From Clostridium sp. UBA4108 (GTDB lineage: Bacteria; Bacillota; Clostridia; Clostridiales; Clostridiaceae), in NCBI GenBank assembly GCA_002381695.1, contig DFXM01000038.1, forward strand, positions 14,509 to 25,090: a stretch of 10,582 nucleotides of DNA. The letters run 5' to 3'. A program made the position numbers and the translations under genes. Shown piece after piece: positions 1 to 6,722 of the stretch (positions are counted from its first letter, which is position 1; every line of letters begins with the position of its first letter). The notes under the pieces were generated by a model. The model did no database searches. It saw nothing but the letters and a program-made list of their open reading frames with translations, and had not been told where the DNA came from.

Positions 1-117
1 GTTGTATTTCTTAACGCTTTTTACTTTCATACAGCCTAAGTAAATCTAACCTTCCTGCAAATGGTTTGTTTCGCAATAATATGTAGTTCATTATCAACAC
101 TATATTAAAAAAAAGCC
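1..117 (-). repeat. Left copy of an edge repeat, inverted relative to the right edge
   Basis: Read on the minus strand from 117 down, this sequence starts GGCTTT, continues through TGTTGAT, then GAACTACATATTATT (89-75), ACAAACC, GATTTACT and AGGCT.TAT. The same blocks occur in the same order with about the same spacing on the plus strand from 10497 to the window end. The 15-base block is identical in both copies, and the rest is diverged with a few small gaps. The element continues beyond position 1, so its full size is unknown. An insertion-sequence end is the simplest reading, since both copies have a defined inner edge at GGC and diverge outward, but no transposase is visible. A duplicated regulatory or intergenic element is the alternative. 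Confidence 0.55.
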
Positions 118-254
118 TATCGATAAGATTATATAAATAATCGTTATTTCGTAGTTATTTAATGAAACAAACTAAATATTAAGTAAATTATAACATATTT
201 TACATAACTTAACTGAATATTGGGGTGAGTAAAACCATTTTATAATATTAAAAT

Positions 255-460
255 TTATTTAACTAAATCCAATAATAAAAGAGCAGATTTAATCTGCTCC
301 ATCAAAAATACATGGCTAAACACTAAAGAAATAATTTTTATTTCATCTCCAAATGCCTTTATCACTTGTATTAAATCTATACCATGTCCTCTTATATGAA
401 TAATTTTATAGTCAGATGGTATCCAAAAATGATATCTCTGTCAATTACAACACATTTACA
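255..460 (-). pseudogene. Unidentified broken coding fragment downstream of the CobW-type gene
   Basis: On the minus strand, the frame from 440 down to the TAA at 255-257 stays open for about 60 codons and reads like protein (WIPSDYKIIHIRGHGIDLIQ, then VIKAFGDEIKIISL). It has no start codon with a ribosome binding site: the frame is closed by TGA at 441-443 just upstream. A neighbouring frame (460 to about 426) reads CKCVVIDRDIIF and would join it if one base were changed in the A5 run at 425-429. This suggests the 3' end of a gene broken by a homopolymer frameshift and 5' loss. I do not recognise the protein family. The end of the open frame overlaps the terminator hairpin at 281-299, so its last codons may not be native. 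It could also be a chance open frame in AT-rich DNA. Confidence 0.35.
271..299 (-). terminator. Rho-independent terminator of the arsR-reductase-GTPase unit
   Basis: GAGCAGATT (281-289) pairs perfectly with AATCTGCTC (291-299). On the minus strand it is followed by TTTTATTATT (280-271), which is the T-rich tail of a terminator. There is no T-run on the plus-strand side, so it acts on minus-strand transcripts. It lies about 170 bases after the stop of the GTPase gene and would end that transcription unit. Confidence 0.75.
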
Positions 461-466
461 TTAATG

Positions 467-1402
467 CTAATTCTTTAATTCCATTTTTTCTCCTATAATC
501 TCATTCCAATTATTAATTATAGGCTTAATTATGTTTGGTCCTATTCTTGATATGAATACCAACTGTGAAGTCTCTTTAGGTTCACAAGGTTTATAATCTA
601 TGTTTTTTCCAACTACATCTACTTGGTGCCATCCTTCCTCTAAGTGAAAGAAGCCTTTAATTCTATAGCTATCTGTTTTTATAATATTTAAGAACTTCTC
701 AAGCTCATTCTTCTTAACTATTCCATTAAAATTCATGGTTAAGCTTTTAGGTTTAGTCTCTGCTGTATTAGTACTTTCTTCTCCATCAGCCCATTTATTT
801 TTTAATAAATCTTTCTCCAAAAAGTCCATATTAAATTCTCCAAAGGAACATGTTACTATATCACATATTGGGTTTATCTTTCTAATCTCTTCTATTAATT
901 TCTGCAATTCATCTTCATTGATTAAATCTACTTTGTTTATTATAGCCATATGGCAATGCTTTAATTGACGATTAACAGTTTCTAAATCTTGAAGTTGTTC
1001 TATAAAGTTAACCCCATCAATTAAACATAAAACACCTTTAAAATCATAAACATCTCCTTCTAGAACCTTAACCTCTTCAAGTATTTCTTCTACATTAGAA
1101 GGATCTGCAAGTCCTGAACTCTCTACAAATAAATATTTTAGATTTAGTTTAGACATCTCAGCTAATGCTTGTGCAAAAGATGCCTTTAAACAAGAACAAA
1201 ATATTGATCCTCTATTTATTTCTACCATTTCAATCTTATCTCTTTTTAATATAGTTCCATCAATGCCTAGCTTTCCAAATTCGTTTTGAATAACTCCAAC
1301 ATTCTCTTCTTTCAATAGATCCAATAATCTTAAAAGAACGGTAGTTTTACCAGATCCTAAAAATCCAGTCAAAAGATATAATTTAATTTTTTCCCCAACC
1401 AT
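467..1402 (-). CDS. CobW/P47K (COG0523) family GTP-binding protein
   Basis: This 311-residue G3E-family GTPase is of the type that uses GTP hydrolysis to insert or deliver metal ions or metallocofactors. The N-terminus carries the P-loop GFLGSGKTT (residues 13-21). Downstream are ESSGLADP (94-101), which fits the family's Walker B/ExxG region, and the guanine-specificity motif NKVD (156-159). A C-terminal domain covers about residues 220-311. The family's metal-binding CxCC motif is reduced to CSCL (C69, C71), so one cysteine of the usual set is missing. The ATG at 1402 is preceded by AAAGGGG at suitable spacing. The gene is the last of the arsR-reductase-GTPase unit, 123 bases after the reductase; I saw no convincing promoter or ArsR-like palindrome in that gap. 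Its position in the cluster suggests a metal- or thiol-related role under arsenic stress, but its substrate metal cannot be read from the sequence. Confidence 0.9.
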   Translation of the reverse strand: MVGEKIKLYLLTGFLGSGKTTVLLRLLDLLKEENVGVIQNEFGKLGIDGTILKRDKIEMVEINRGSIFCSCLKASFAQALAEMSKLNLKYLFVESSGLADPSNVEEILEEVKVLEGDVYDFKGVLCLIDGVNFIEQLQDLETVNRQLKHCHMAIINKVDLINEDELQKLIEEIRKINPICDIVTCSFGEFNMDFLEKDLLKNKWADGEESTNTAETKPKSLTMNFNGIVKKNELEKFLNIIKTDSYRIKGFFHLEEGWHQVDVVGKNIDYKPCEPKETSQLVFISRIGPNIIKPIINNWNEIIGEKMELKN

Positions 1403-1525
1403 TTTATTTATCCCCTTTCTATGATATCTAATGTATATTGATTACTATATGAGGCTTAGTATTGGTTATTTTATTCATATACTAGATGTTACCTATATTT
1501 TTCATTCATAGATGTAATCACTTAT

Positions 1526-3187
1526 CTATTCTCTACTATTATTCTTATCAATACTATTCATTACTTTATAAAATTTATGTCCTCCTGATAAATTATACAC
1601 CTTTTTAAAACCATGATCGATCAATATGTTTTGAGCTGCATTTCCAGTTACACCTTTATTACAATATGTTATTGTTAAAATATCCTTATTTAAGGTGTCA
1701 AATTCCACTCTAAGGTCACTGTGTGGTATATTTATTGCCGTATCTACATGTGCCTCATTATATTGTTTATTTACTCTTGCATCAATAATTTGAACTTTTT
1801 CTCCCTTATTTATTAGATTTTCAACCTCTTTACTAGTAATAATTGGTCTGCCATTATTAATTGCATTATCTAATATCATCCCTGTATAGTGAACAGGATC
1901 TTTAGTTGTTGAGAAAGGTGGTGCATAAGCTAAATCTAAATGGAAAAGTTCATCAACTTTTGCTCCATATGTTATCAGGGTAGCAAATACATCTATTCTC
2001 TTATCAACGCCTTCATAACCTATTATTTGTACCCCTAATATTCTCTCTGTTTTCTTATCTGCAATGGCTTTTATAAGCATTTCTCTACCATGAAAATATG
2101 ATGGTTTATCAGGCTTAATATTATGACATACAGCAATATCATAACCTTCTGCGATTGCTTCTTTTTCAGATAATCCTGTACTTGCAACAGTAATATCAAA
2201 AATTTTAAATATCCCTGTACTTAAATTTCCTTTATATTCTAAAGTACCACCTGTAACTACATCTCCTGCAATTCTTCCTGTTTTGTTAGCCGTTGAACCT
2301 AGTGGTCTATAAGCTGGCTTGCCTGTAACCATTGAAAAAGTTTCAATACAATCTCCACATGCATAGATATCTTTTATGTTTGTTTCCATTTTGGTAGTTA
2401 CTTTTATGGCTCCAGTAACTCCGATTTCAATTCCACAATTATTTGCTAGTTTAATATTAGGCTTTACCCCTGTAGCTATAATTGTCATATCACATTTTAA
2501 TTCTTTTCCACTATCTAAGGTAACTTTACCTTCACTTATATCCACAATGCTAGCATTCTTTATAATTGTAATATTTCTTTTCTTTAAAGTATTTTCTAAA
2601 AAAGCAGCAATGTCTTCATCTAAGTTCGGTGTTATCTTATTTTGCTTTTCTACAATAGTTACATTTATACCATCAGCCATTAAATTTTCAAGCATTTCAA
2701 ATCCAATAAATCCTGTACCAGCAATTATTGCATGCTGTGGCTTCTTTTCTTCTATAAAGCTTTTAATATTTATAGCACTTTGAACATTCCTTAAGAAGAA
2801 CACATTTTCTTTATCTATGCCCCTTACATTAGGAATAAAAGATTCTGCACCTGTAGCAATAATTAGCTTATCATAATGATCTACAAAGTCTTTATTTGTG
2901 TACAAATTCCTAATGGTAATTTCTTTACTCTCAGAATTAATGTCTATTATTTCATGTCCTATAAATATATCAATATTGTACTTCTTCTTAAAAAACATTG
3001 GATCCCTTGGTATAAGTTCTCCAATGTCTTCTATTTCTCCACCTATATAGTAAGGAAGTCCGCAACCTGAGTATGATATATCTTTGTCTTTTTCATATAT
3101 AATTATTTCAGATCTATCGTCATTTCTACGAGCTTTTGCCGCTGCTGAAGTTCCTGCTGCTACAGCCCCTATAATTAAAATTCGCAT
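1526..3187 (-). CDS. FAD-dependent CoA-disulfide reductase-like oxidoreductase with C-terminal rhodanese domain
   Basis: This 553-residue cytoplasmic flavoenzyme belongs to the pyridine nucleotide-disulfide oxidoreductase family (CoA-disulfide reductase/NADH oxidase/persulfide reductase branch). The N-terminal FAD site is GAVAAG (residues 7-12) followed by AAAKARR. The single redox cysteine sits in SYSGCGLPYY (C42). The NAD(P)H-binding glycine motif is GTGFIG (157-162), and a second FAD contact is in YACGD (275-279). YAPPFS (421-426) matches the dimerisation-domain motif of the family. A rhodanese domain fills about residues 445-545, with its catalytic loop CNKGVTG starting at C509. Such fusions are known to reduce CoA disulfides, polysulfides or CoA persulfides. 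The start lies 15 bases after arsR, and the GAGGGATGGG binding site overlaps the arsR stop, so the two genes are probably translationally coupled. In an arsenic cluster it plausibly maintains or regenerates thiol/sulfane-sulfur pools that bind As(III); this is inference. Confidence 0.93.
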   Translation of the reverse strand: MRILIIGAVAAGTSAAAKARRNDDRSEIIIYEKDKDISYSGCGLPYYIGGEIEDIGELIPRDPMFFKKKYNIDIFIGHEIIDINSESKEITIRNLYTNKDFVDHYDKLIIATGAESFIPNVRGIDKENVFFLRNVQSAINIKSFIEEKKPQHAIIAGTGFIGFEMLENLMADGINVTIVEKQNKITPNLDEDIAAFLENTLKKRNITIIKNASIVDISEGKVTLDSGKELKCDMTIIATGVKPNIKLANNCGIEIGVTGAIKVTTKMETNIKDIYACGDCIETFSMVTGKPAYRPLGSTANKTGRIAGDVVTGGTLEYKGNLSTGIFKIFDITVASTGLSEKEAIAEGYDIAVCHNIKPDKPSYFHGREMLIKAIADKKTERILGVQIIGYEGVDKRIDVFATLITYGAKVDELFHLDLAYAPPFSTTKDPVHYTGMILDNAINNGRPIITSKEVENLINKGEKVQIIDARVNKQYNEAHVDTAINIPHSDLRVEFDTLNKDILTITYCNKGVTGNAAQNILIDHGFKKVYNLSGGHKFYKVMNSIDKNNSRE

Positions 3188-3202
3188 AAAATTCCCATCC
3201 CT

Positions 3203-3526
3203 CTATTTACATTCGCATTTGGATTTATCTTTACATATGCAGTCTTCTGTATCTGTTACAAGATTCATAAGGAATAGCACTAATTTATTACAATTAGATG
3301 TGTTTAATGAATAATAATTCCATATTCCTTCTTTTCTAGAATCTACAATGCCGCAATCAATTAATACTTTCATATGATGTGATAGCGTCGGTTGCGTAAA
3401 ATTAAAATGTTCTAATATATCACAAGCACACCTCTCACCACAGGATAGTATATCTATTATTTTTAATCTATTAGGATCAGCCGCAGCCTTCATAATCTTT
3501 GAATTTTCTTCATAATTTAAACTCAT
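3203..3526 (-). CDS. arsR: ArsR family arsenite/antimonite-responsive transcriptional repressor
   Basis: This 107-residue winged-helix repressor of the SmtB/ArsR family is expected to bind as a dimer to operators at both ars promoters and to release DNA on binding As(III) or Sb(III). The metal-site segment ERCACDIL (C33, C35) corresponds to the E. coli R773 ELCVCDL motif. It precedes the recognition helix region FTQPTLSHHMKVL (43-55). The wing KEGIWNYY follows at 65-72. The C-terminus has a cysteine-rich tail, DCICKDKSKCECK, with C96, C98, C104 and C106; this could form extra metal ligands and is also present in the arsR remnant at 7153-7272. The ATG is preceded by AGAAGGTG. It is the first gene of the left-hand unit and very probably autoregulates through the palindrome at 3559-3578. 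Confidence 0.96.
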   Translation of the reverse strand: MSLNYEENSKIMKAAADPNRLKIIDILSCGERCACDILEHFNFTQPTLSHHMKVLIDCGIVDSRKEGIWNYYSLNTSNCNKLVLFLMNLVTDTEDCICKDKSKCECK

Positions 3527-3557
3527 TTAATCACCTTCTATTTCTATATTCATATAC

Positions 3558-3586
3558 AATATAGACCATCATCTATATGTTGTCAA
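3558..3586 (-). promoter_or_regulatory. arsR promoter with embedded ArsR operator
   Basis: On the minus strand, TTGACA (3586-3581) and TATATT (3563-3558) are separated by exactly 17 bases, a near-consensus housekeeping-sigma promoter. The spacer and -10 element contain a perfect inverted repeat with 7-base arms, ATATAGA-N6-TCTATAT (3559-3578), the expected size and position for an ArsR dimer that occludes polymerase. The ribosome binding site and arsR start follow 30-55 bases downstream. Assignment of the palindrome to ArsR is inference from position and from the similar site before arsD. Confidence 0.82.
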
Positions 3587-3608
3587 TGTATACATACAAT
3601 AGTATGTT

Positions 3609-3659
3609 AAAAAAAACTAACCATTATTGAAAGTATAAACTTACTATATTGGTTAGTTT
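3609..3659 (-). terminator. Rho-independent terminator after acr3
   Basis: On the minus strand, AAACTAACCA (3659-3650) pairs with TGGTTAGTTT (3623-3614), and the transcript then runs into eight Ts (3616-3609). The loop is long (about 26 bases). It lies 40 bases past the acr3 stop and just before the arsR promoter, so it separates the arsD-arsA-acr3 unit from the arsR unit. Confidence 0.8.
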
Positions 3660-3698
3660 ACATCTAATATATTAGCTAACTAGCTTTCATTTAAAATC

Positions 3699-4772
3699 CT
3701 ATAGCTTTCTACTTATCTTCTTTTCTGAACTTGGAAACCAGTGTGTTGTATTATTAGCAATCTTAACAAGCATTAACATTACAGGAACTTCTACAAGAAC
3801 TCCAACAATTGTAGCAAGTGCTACTGGTGATGTTGTCCCAAATAATGCAATTGCAACTGCTACAGATAATTCAAAAAAGTTAGATGCTCCAATCATACCT
3901 GCAGGTGCAGCCACATTATGAGGCAATTTTAATACTTTACTTGTTATATATGCAATAAAGAAAATTAAAAAGGTTTGTATAATAAGTGGTACTGCAATTA
4001 AAATAATGTGTAGTGGATTCTTAATAATAACATCTCCTTGGAATGAGAATATAATTATTAATGTTAAAAGCAATCCTATAACTGTTACATTATTAAATTT
4101 AGGTATAAACTGTTTTTCAAAATACTTTTGTCCTTTATTCTTAGTAATAAATATTCTTGTTAAGATACCTCCTAATAATGGAATAACCACAAAAAGGACA
4201 ACTGAAAGAATAAGTGTATTCCATGGTACTGATACATCACTTATTCCTAGCAAGAATTTAACAATAGGTATAAATGCAATAAGAATAATAAGATCATTAG
4301 TTGCTACTTGTACAACTGTATATGCTGGATCTCCTTTAGTAAGATGACTCCACACAAAAACCATAGCAGTACATGGTGCTGCTCCTAATAATACTGCTCC
4401 TGCAAGATAATCCTTTGCAAGATCTGCTGGAATCAATCCTTTAAATATGACATAGAAAAATAATGATGCTATACCGAACATAGTAAATGGTTTAATAATC
4501 CAATTAGTAACCCATGTTACAAATAATCCCTTTGGATTTTTACTCACATTTTTAATACTTTGAAAATCTACTTTCATCATCATAGGATAAATCATTAACC
4601 AAATTAGTATTGCTATAGGGATAGAAACATTGGCATATTCAAATTTTCCTAAAAAGTTAGGAATGCCAGGAATAAATTTTCCAATGAGTACTCCTAAAAC
4701 CATACAAATTATAACCCATAACGTTAAATATCTTTCAAAAAAGCCTATTCCAGATGCTTTTTCTTTACTCAT
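3699..4772 (-). CDS. acr3: Acr3-type arsenite efflux permease
   Basis: This is an integral membrane carrier of the Acr3 (arsenical resistance-3, BART superfamily) family that extrudes arsenite, and in some members antimonite, from the cytoplasm. About ten hydrophobic segments run the length of the 357-residue protein. The conserved region GAAPCTAMVFVWSHLTKGD carries the cysteine (C134 with this start) known to be essential in Acr3 proteins, and GASNFFELSVAVAIALFG near the C-terminus is also family-typical. I chose the ATG at 4772. A GTG nine bases upstream keeps the frame open but lies immediately against the AAGGAG binding site, whereas the ATG has 8-base spacing. It follows arsA after about 120 bases that contain a strong hairpin. 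ArsA is classically paired with ArsB, but ArsA-Acr3 pairing is common in Firmicutes, so this is probably an ATP-driven pump. Confidence 0.96.
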   Translation of the reverse strand: MSKEKASGIGFFERYLTLWVIICMVLGVLIGKFIPGIPNFLGKFEYANVSIPIAILIWLMIYPMMMKVDFQSIKNVSKNPKGLFVTWVTNWIIKPFTMFGIASLFFYVIFKGLIPADLAKDYLAGAVLLGAAPCTAMVFVWSHLTKGDPAYTVVQVATNDLIILIAFIPIVKFLLGISDVSVPWNTLILSVVLFVVIPLLGGILTRIFITKNKGQKYFEKQFIPKFNNVTVIGLLLTLIIIFSFQGDVIIKNPLHIILIAVPLIIQTFLIFFIAYITSKVLKLPHNVAAPAGMIGASNFFELSVAVAIALFGTTSPVALATIVGVLVEVPVMLMLVKIANNTTHWFPSSEKKISRKL

Positions 4773-4826
4773 ATTTGTCACTCCTTATATTCAATTATTT
4801 TTATATTATCCTATCTTTATATCTTT

Positions 4827-4877
4827 TTAAAATTCCACTACAAAAGACTATTTTATTATTTTGTAGTGGAATTTTAA
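4827..4877 (-). terminator. 19-bp intercistronic hairpin between arsA and acr3
   Basis: Positions 4827-4845 and 4859-4877 form a perfect 19-base-pair inverted repeat (core TTCCACTACAAAA / TTTTGTAGTGGAA) around a 13-base loop. On the minus strand the stem ends in a short U/A stretch (ATTTTAAAAAG) rather than a clean run of Ts, so it is a weak or leaky terminator at most. As acr3 lacks a convincing promoter of its own, read-through is needed. The hairpin may lower acr3 expression relative to arsA or act as an mRNA processing or stability element. Confidence 0.5.
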
Positions 4878-4894
4878 GTTTATCTTTTAATTCA

Positions 4895-6640
4895 CTAGTT
4901 TAACAGCTGATAAAGTTTATCTCCTTTTATTTCTTCTGGCATCCACTCTATAATAGCAAAGTTTCCTTTTGATATATCATTGACTTTATTTATCCATTGT
5001 ACTTCATTGCTTGATTTTACTTTTAATATTTCATTAGTCGTATTTGTTGCATAAAAGCTTGAATTAATAACCCACCATTTACTATGAATACCAGCTCTAT
5101 TTAAGTCGTCTTGAAGTCTCATAGCCTCATATACAGGTGTAGTTTCAGCAAGAGTTATGATAAGAACTTCTGTATAATTTTCATTTTTAAGCTTAGGTAA
5201 AAGCTTTTTAACAGACTCAGGAACATCTCCTTGTGAACGCTCTATTTCTTTATTATAACTTTGAGTAGATTCTAAAAGAAGTAGAGTATGCCCGGTTGGT
5301 GCTGTATCAATAACTACAACTTCATTTTCTGATTTTTCAACAATGTCAGCAAAGGCTCTAAATACAGCAATTTCTTGAGTACAAGGTGACCTTAAATCTT
5401 CCTCAACATAAGCGATATCTTCTTCACTCATAGCTTCCCTTGCTTTACTTAGTACTTCTTCTTTATACTTTTCAAGCTCTTGCTTTTCATCTATATGGCT
5501 TAAAGTAATTCCATACTTTTCATCTAGCACAAATTTTAAATGTGCTGCTGGATCTGTAGTAGTTAAATGTACCTTCTTGCCTTTTTTAGCAAGTCCTAAT
5601 GCTATTGCAGCTGCTATGGTAGTTTTACCTACGCCGCCTTTTCCCATTGTAAATATTACTTTTTTATCAGTATTATATAAATCTTCTATGATAGGCTTTA
5701 GTTTATCCATCTTGTTAACACTTAATTTTTCATGGTTGTATTTAATATTATTACTCTTTAAAAAGGCTCTTACATTTTCTAATCCTGTTACATTGTATGG
5801 TCTTAGTGGAATCTTAAAGGTCTCAATATTTTTAATATCTTCAGGCATATCCATTAATGACTTTTGCTGTTTTTCATAAATAGCATCAGAAAGATAATCA
5901 TTATGATCTTCAAGTACACCATTTATAACTAAAATCTGATTATTTATTCCTAAGTCTTGAAGTTCTTTGGAAGCTCTTTCAGCCTCTTTTAAAGGGGATA
6001 CTTCTGGGCGTGACACAAGTATAAGTGTAGTTTTTTCTTTATCAGCTAATGTATTTACTGCCTGCTTATATACTTCCTTTTTACTTTCAAGTCCTGAAAG
6101 CTGTCCTAAGCATGATGCACCATGAGTACTTTCATTAATAAAGTTACTCCATGCTGATGGAAGTTGCAGCATCCTTAATGTATGACCTGTTGGTGCAGTA
6201 TCAAATATAATGTAATCATAGTACTTTGATGTTTCTTCATCAGTTATAAAGCCTGTAAATTCATTAAATGCAGCAATCTCAACAGTACATGAACCTGAAA
6301 GCTGTTCCTCCATATTTTTTAAAACTACTTCTGGAAGCTTACCCTTATAAGGTGATAATACACTTTCCCTATATTCAGCTGCTGCCTTTTCAGGTTCAAA
6401 GTTTGCTACAGTAAGATTCGGAACTGAATCTATTACTTTACCTTTATTATTTAACTCTGTATCAAAAACATCCTGAAGATTTGAAGCTGGATCTGTGCTT
6501 ACCAGCATAACTTTTTTACCACCATCAGCTAAAGACATAGCTGTAGCACAAGCTGTTGAAGTTTTTCCAACTCCACCTTTTCCAGTAAAAAATAAATATT
6601 TGGTTAAATCTAGCTCTTCTGGACTAAACAGTTTATTCAC
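4895..6640 (-). CDS. arsA: ArsA arsenite/antimonite-stimulated pump ATPase, two-domain form
   Basis: This cytoplasmic ATPase takes As(III) from ArsD and energises the membrane efflux carrier. At 581 residues it has the usual duplicated A1-A2 layout. P-loops GKGGVGKT lie at residues 20-27 and 333-340. Signature DTAPTGHT sequences lie at 147-154 and 445-452. The three As(III)/Sb(III)-binding cysteines of the R773 enzyme are all conserved: C118 in SGSCTVEIAAF, C177 in GASCLGQLSGL and C420 in SPCTQEIAVF. All key residues are present, so it should be active. The start is GTG, preceded by GAAGGA; it leaves a short leader before the first P-loop, as in known ArsA proteins. It sits between arsD and acr3. 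The 82-base gap to arsD holds a hairpin (6671-6708). Confidence 0.97.
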   Translation of the reverse strand: MNKLFSPEELDLTKYLFFTGKGGVGKTSTACATAMSLADGGKKVMLVSTDPASNLQDVFDTELNNKGKVIDSVPNLTVANFEPEKAAAEYRESVLSPYKGKLPEVVLKNMEEQLSGSCTVEIAAFNEFTGFITDEETSKYYDYIIFDTAPTGHTLRMLQLPSAWSNFINESTHGASCLGQLSGLESKKEVYKQAVNTLADKEKTTLILVSRPEVSPLKEAERASKELQDLGINNQILVINGVLEDHNDYLSDAIYEKQQKSLMDMPEDIKNIETFKIPLRPYNVTGLENVRAFLKSNNIKYNHEKLSVNKMDKLKPIIEDLYNTDKKVIFTMGKGGVGKTTIAAAIALGLAKKGKKVHLTTTDPAAHLKFVLDEKYGITLSHIDEKQELEKYKEEVLSKAREAMSEEDIAYVEEDLRSPCTQEIAVFRAFADIVEKSENEVVVIDTAPTGHTLLLLESTQSYNKEIERSQGDVPESVKKLLPKLKNENYTEVLIITLAETTPVYEAMRLQDDLNRAGIHSKWWVINSSFYATNTTNEILKVKSSNEVQWINKVNDISKGNFAIIEWMPEEIKGDKLYQLLN

Positions 6641-6670
6641 TTTAAATTCCTTCTTTCTAGAACATTTTGT

Positions 6671-6708
6671 ATCAAGTTAAGTTATTTATGTTTAAATAAG
6701 GACTTGAT
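6671..6708 (-). other. Hairpin in the arsD-arsA intercistronic gap
   Basis: ATCAAGT (6671-6677) pairs with ACTTGAT (6702-6708), and inside it TTATTTA (6682-6688) pairs with TAAATAA (6693-6699) around a 4-base loop. The two stems are separated by a small internal loop. No T-run follows on the minus strand, so it is unlikely to be a terminator. It could be an mRNA stability or processing element. The pairing is AT-rich, so its stability is modest. Confidence 0.4.
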
Positions 6709-6722
6709 TTGGTTTTTAAAAA

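Noticed and set aside
1403..1525. Separate ArsR operator or promoter before the CobW-type gene
   Set aside because: Direct ACATCTA repeats are present, but there is no ATAGA/TCTAT palindrome and no -35/-10 pair of acceptable quality.
2376..2783. 135-codon plus-strand open frame with hydrophobic stretches
   Set aside because: It lies wholly antisense to the disulfide reductase gene, whose motifs are intact; the hydrophobicity comes from the complementary strand's codon content.
4006..4347. Plus-strand open frame inside acr3
   Set aside because: It is antisense to a conserved permease gene, with no binding site and no family resemblance.
4773..4781. GTG at 4781 as the acr3 start
   Set aside because: The GTG sits directly against the AAGGAG binding site with no spacing; the ATG at 4772 has normal spacing.
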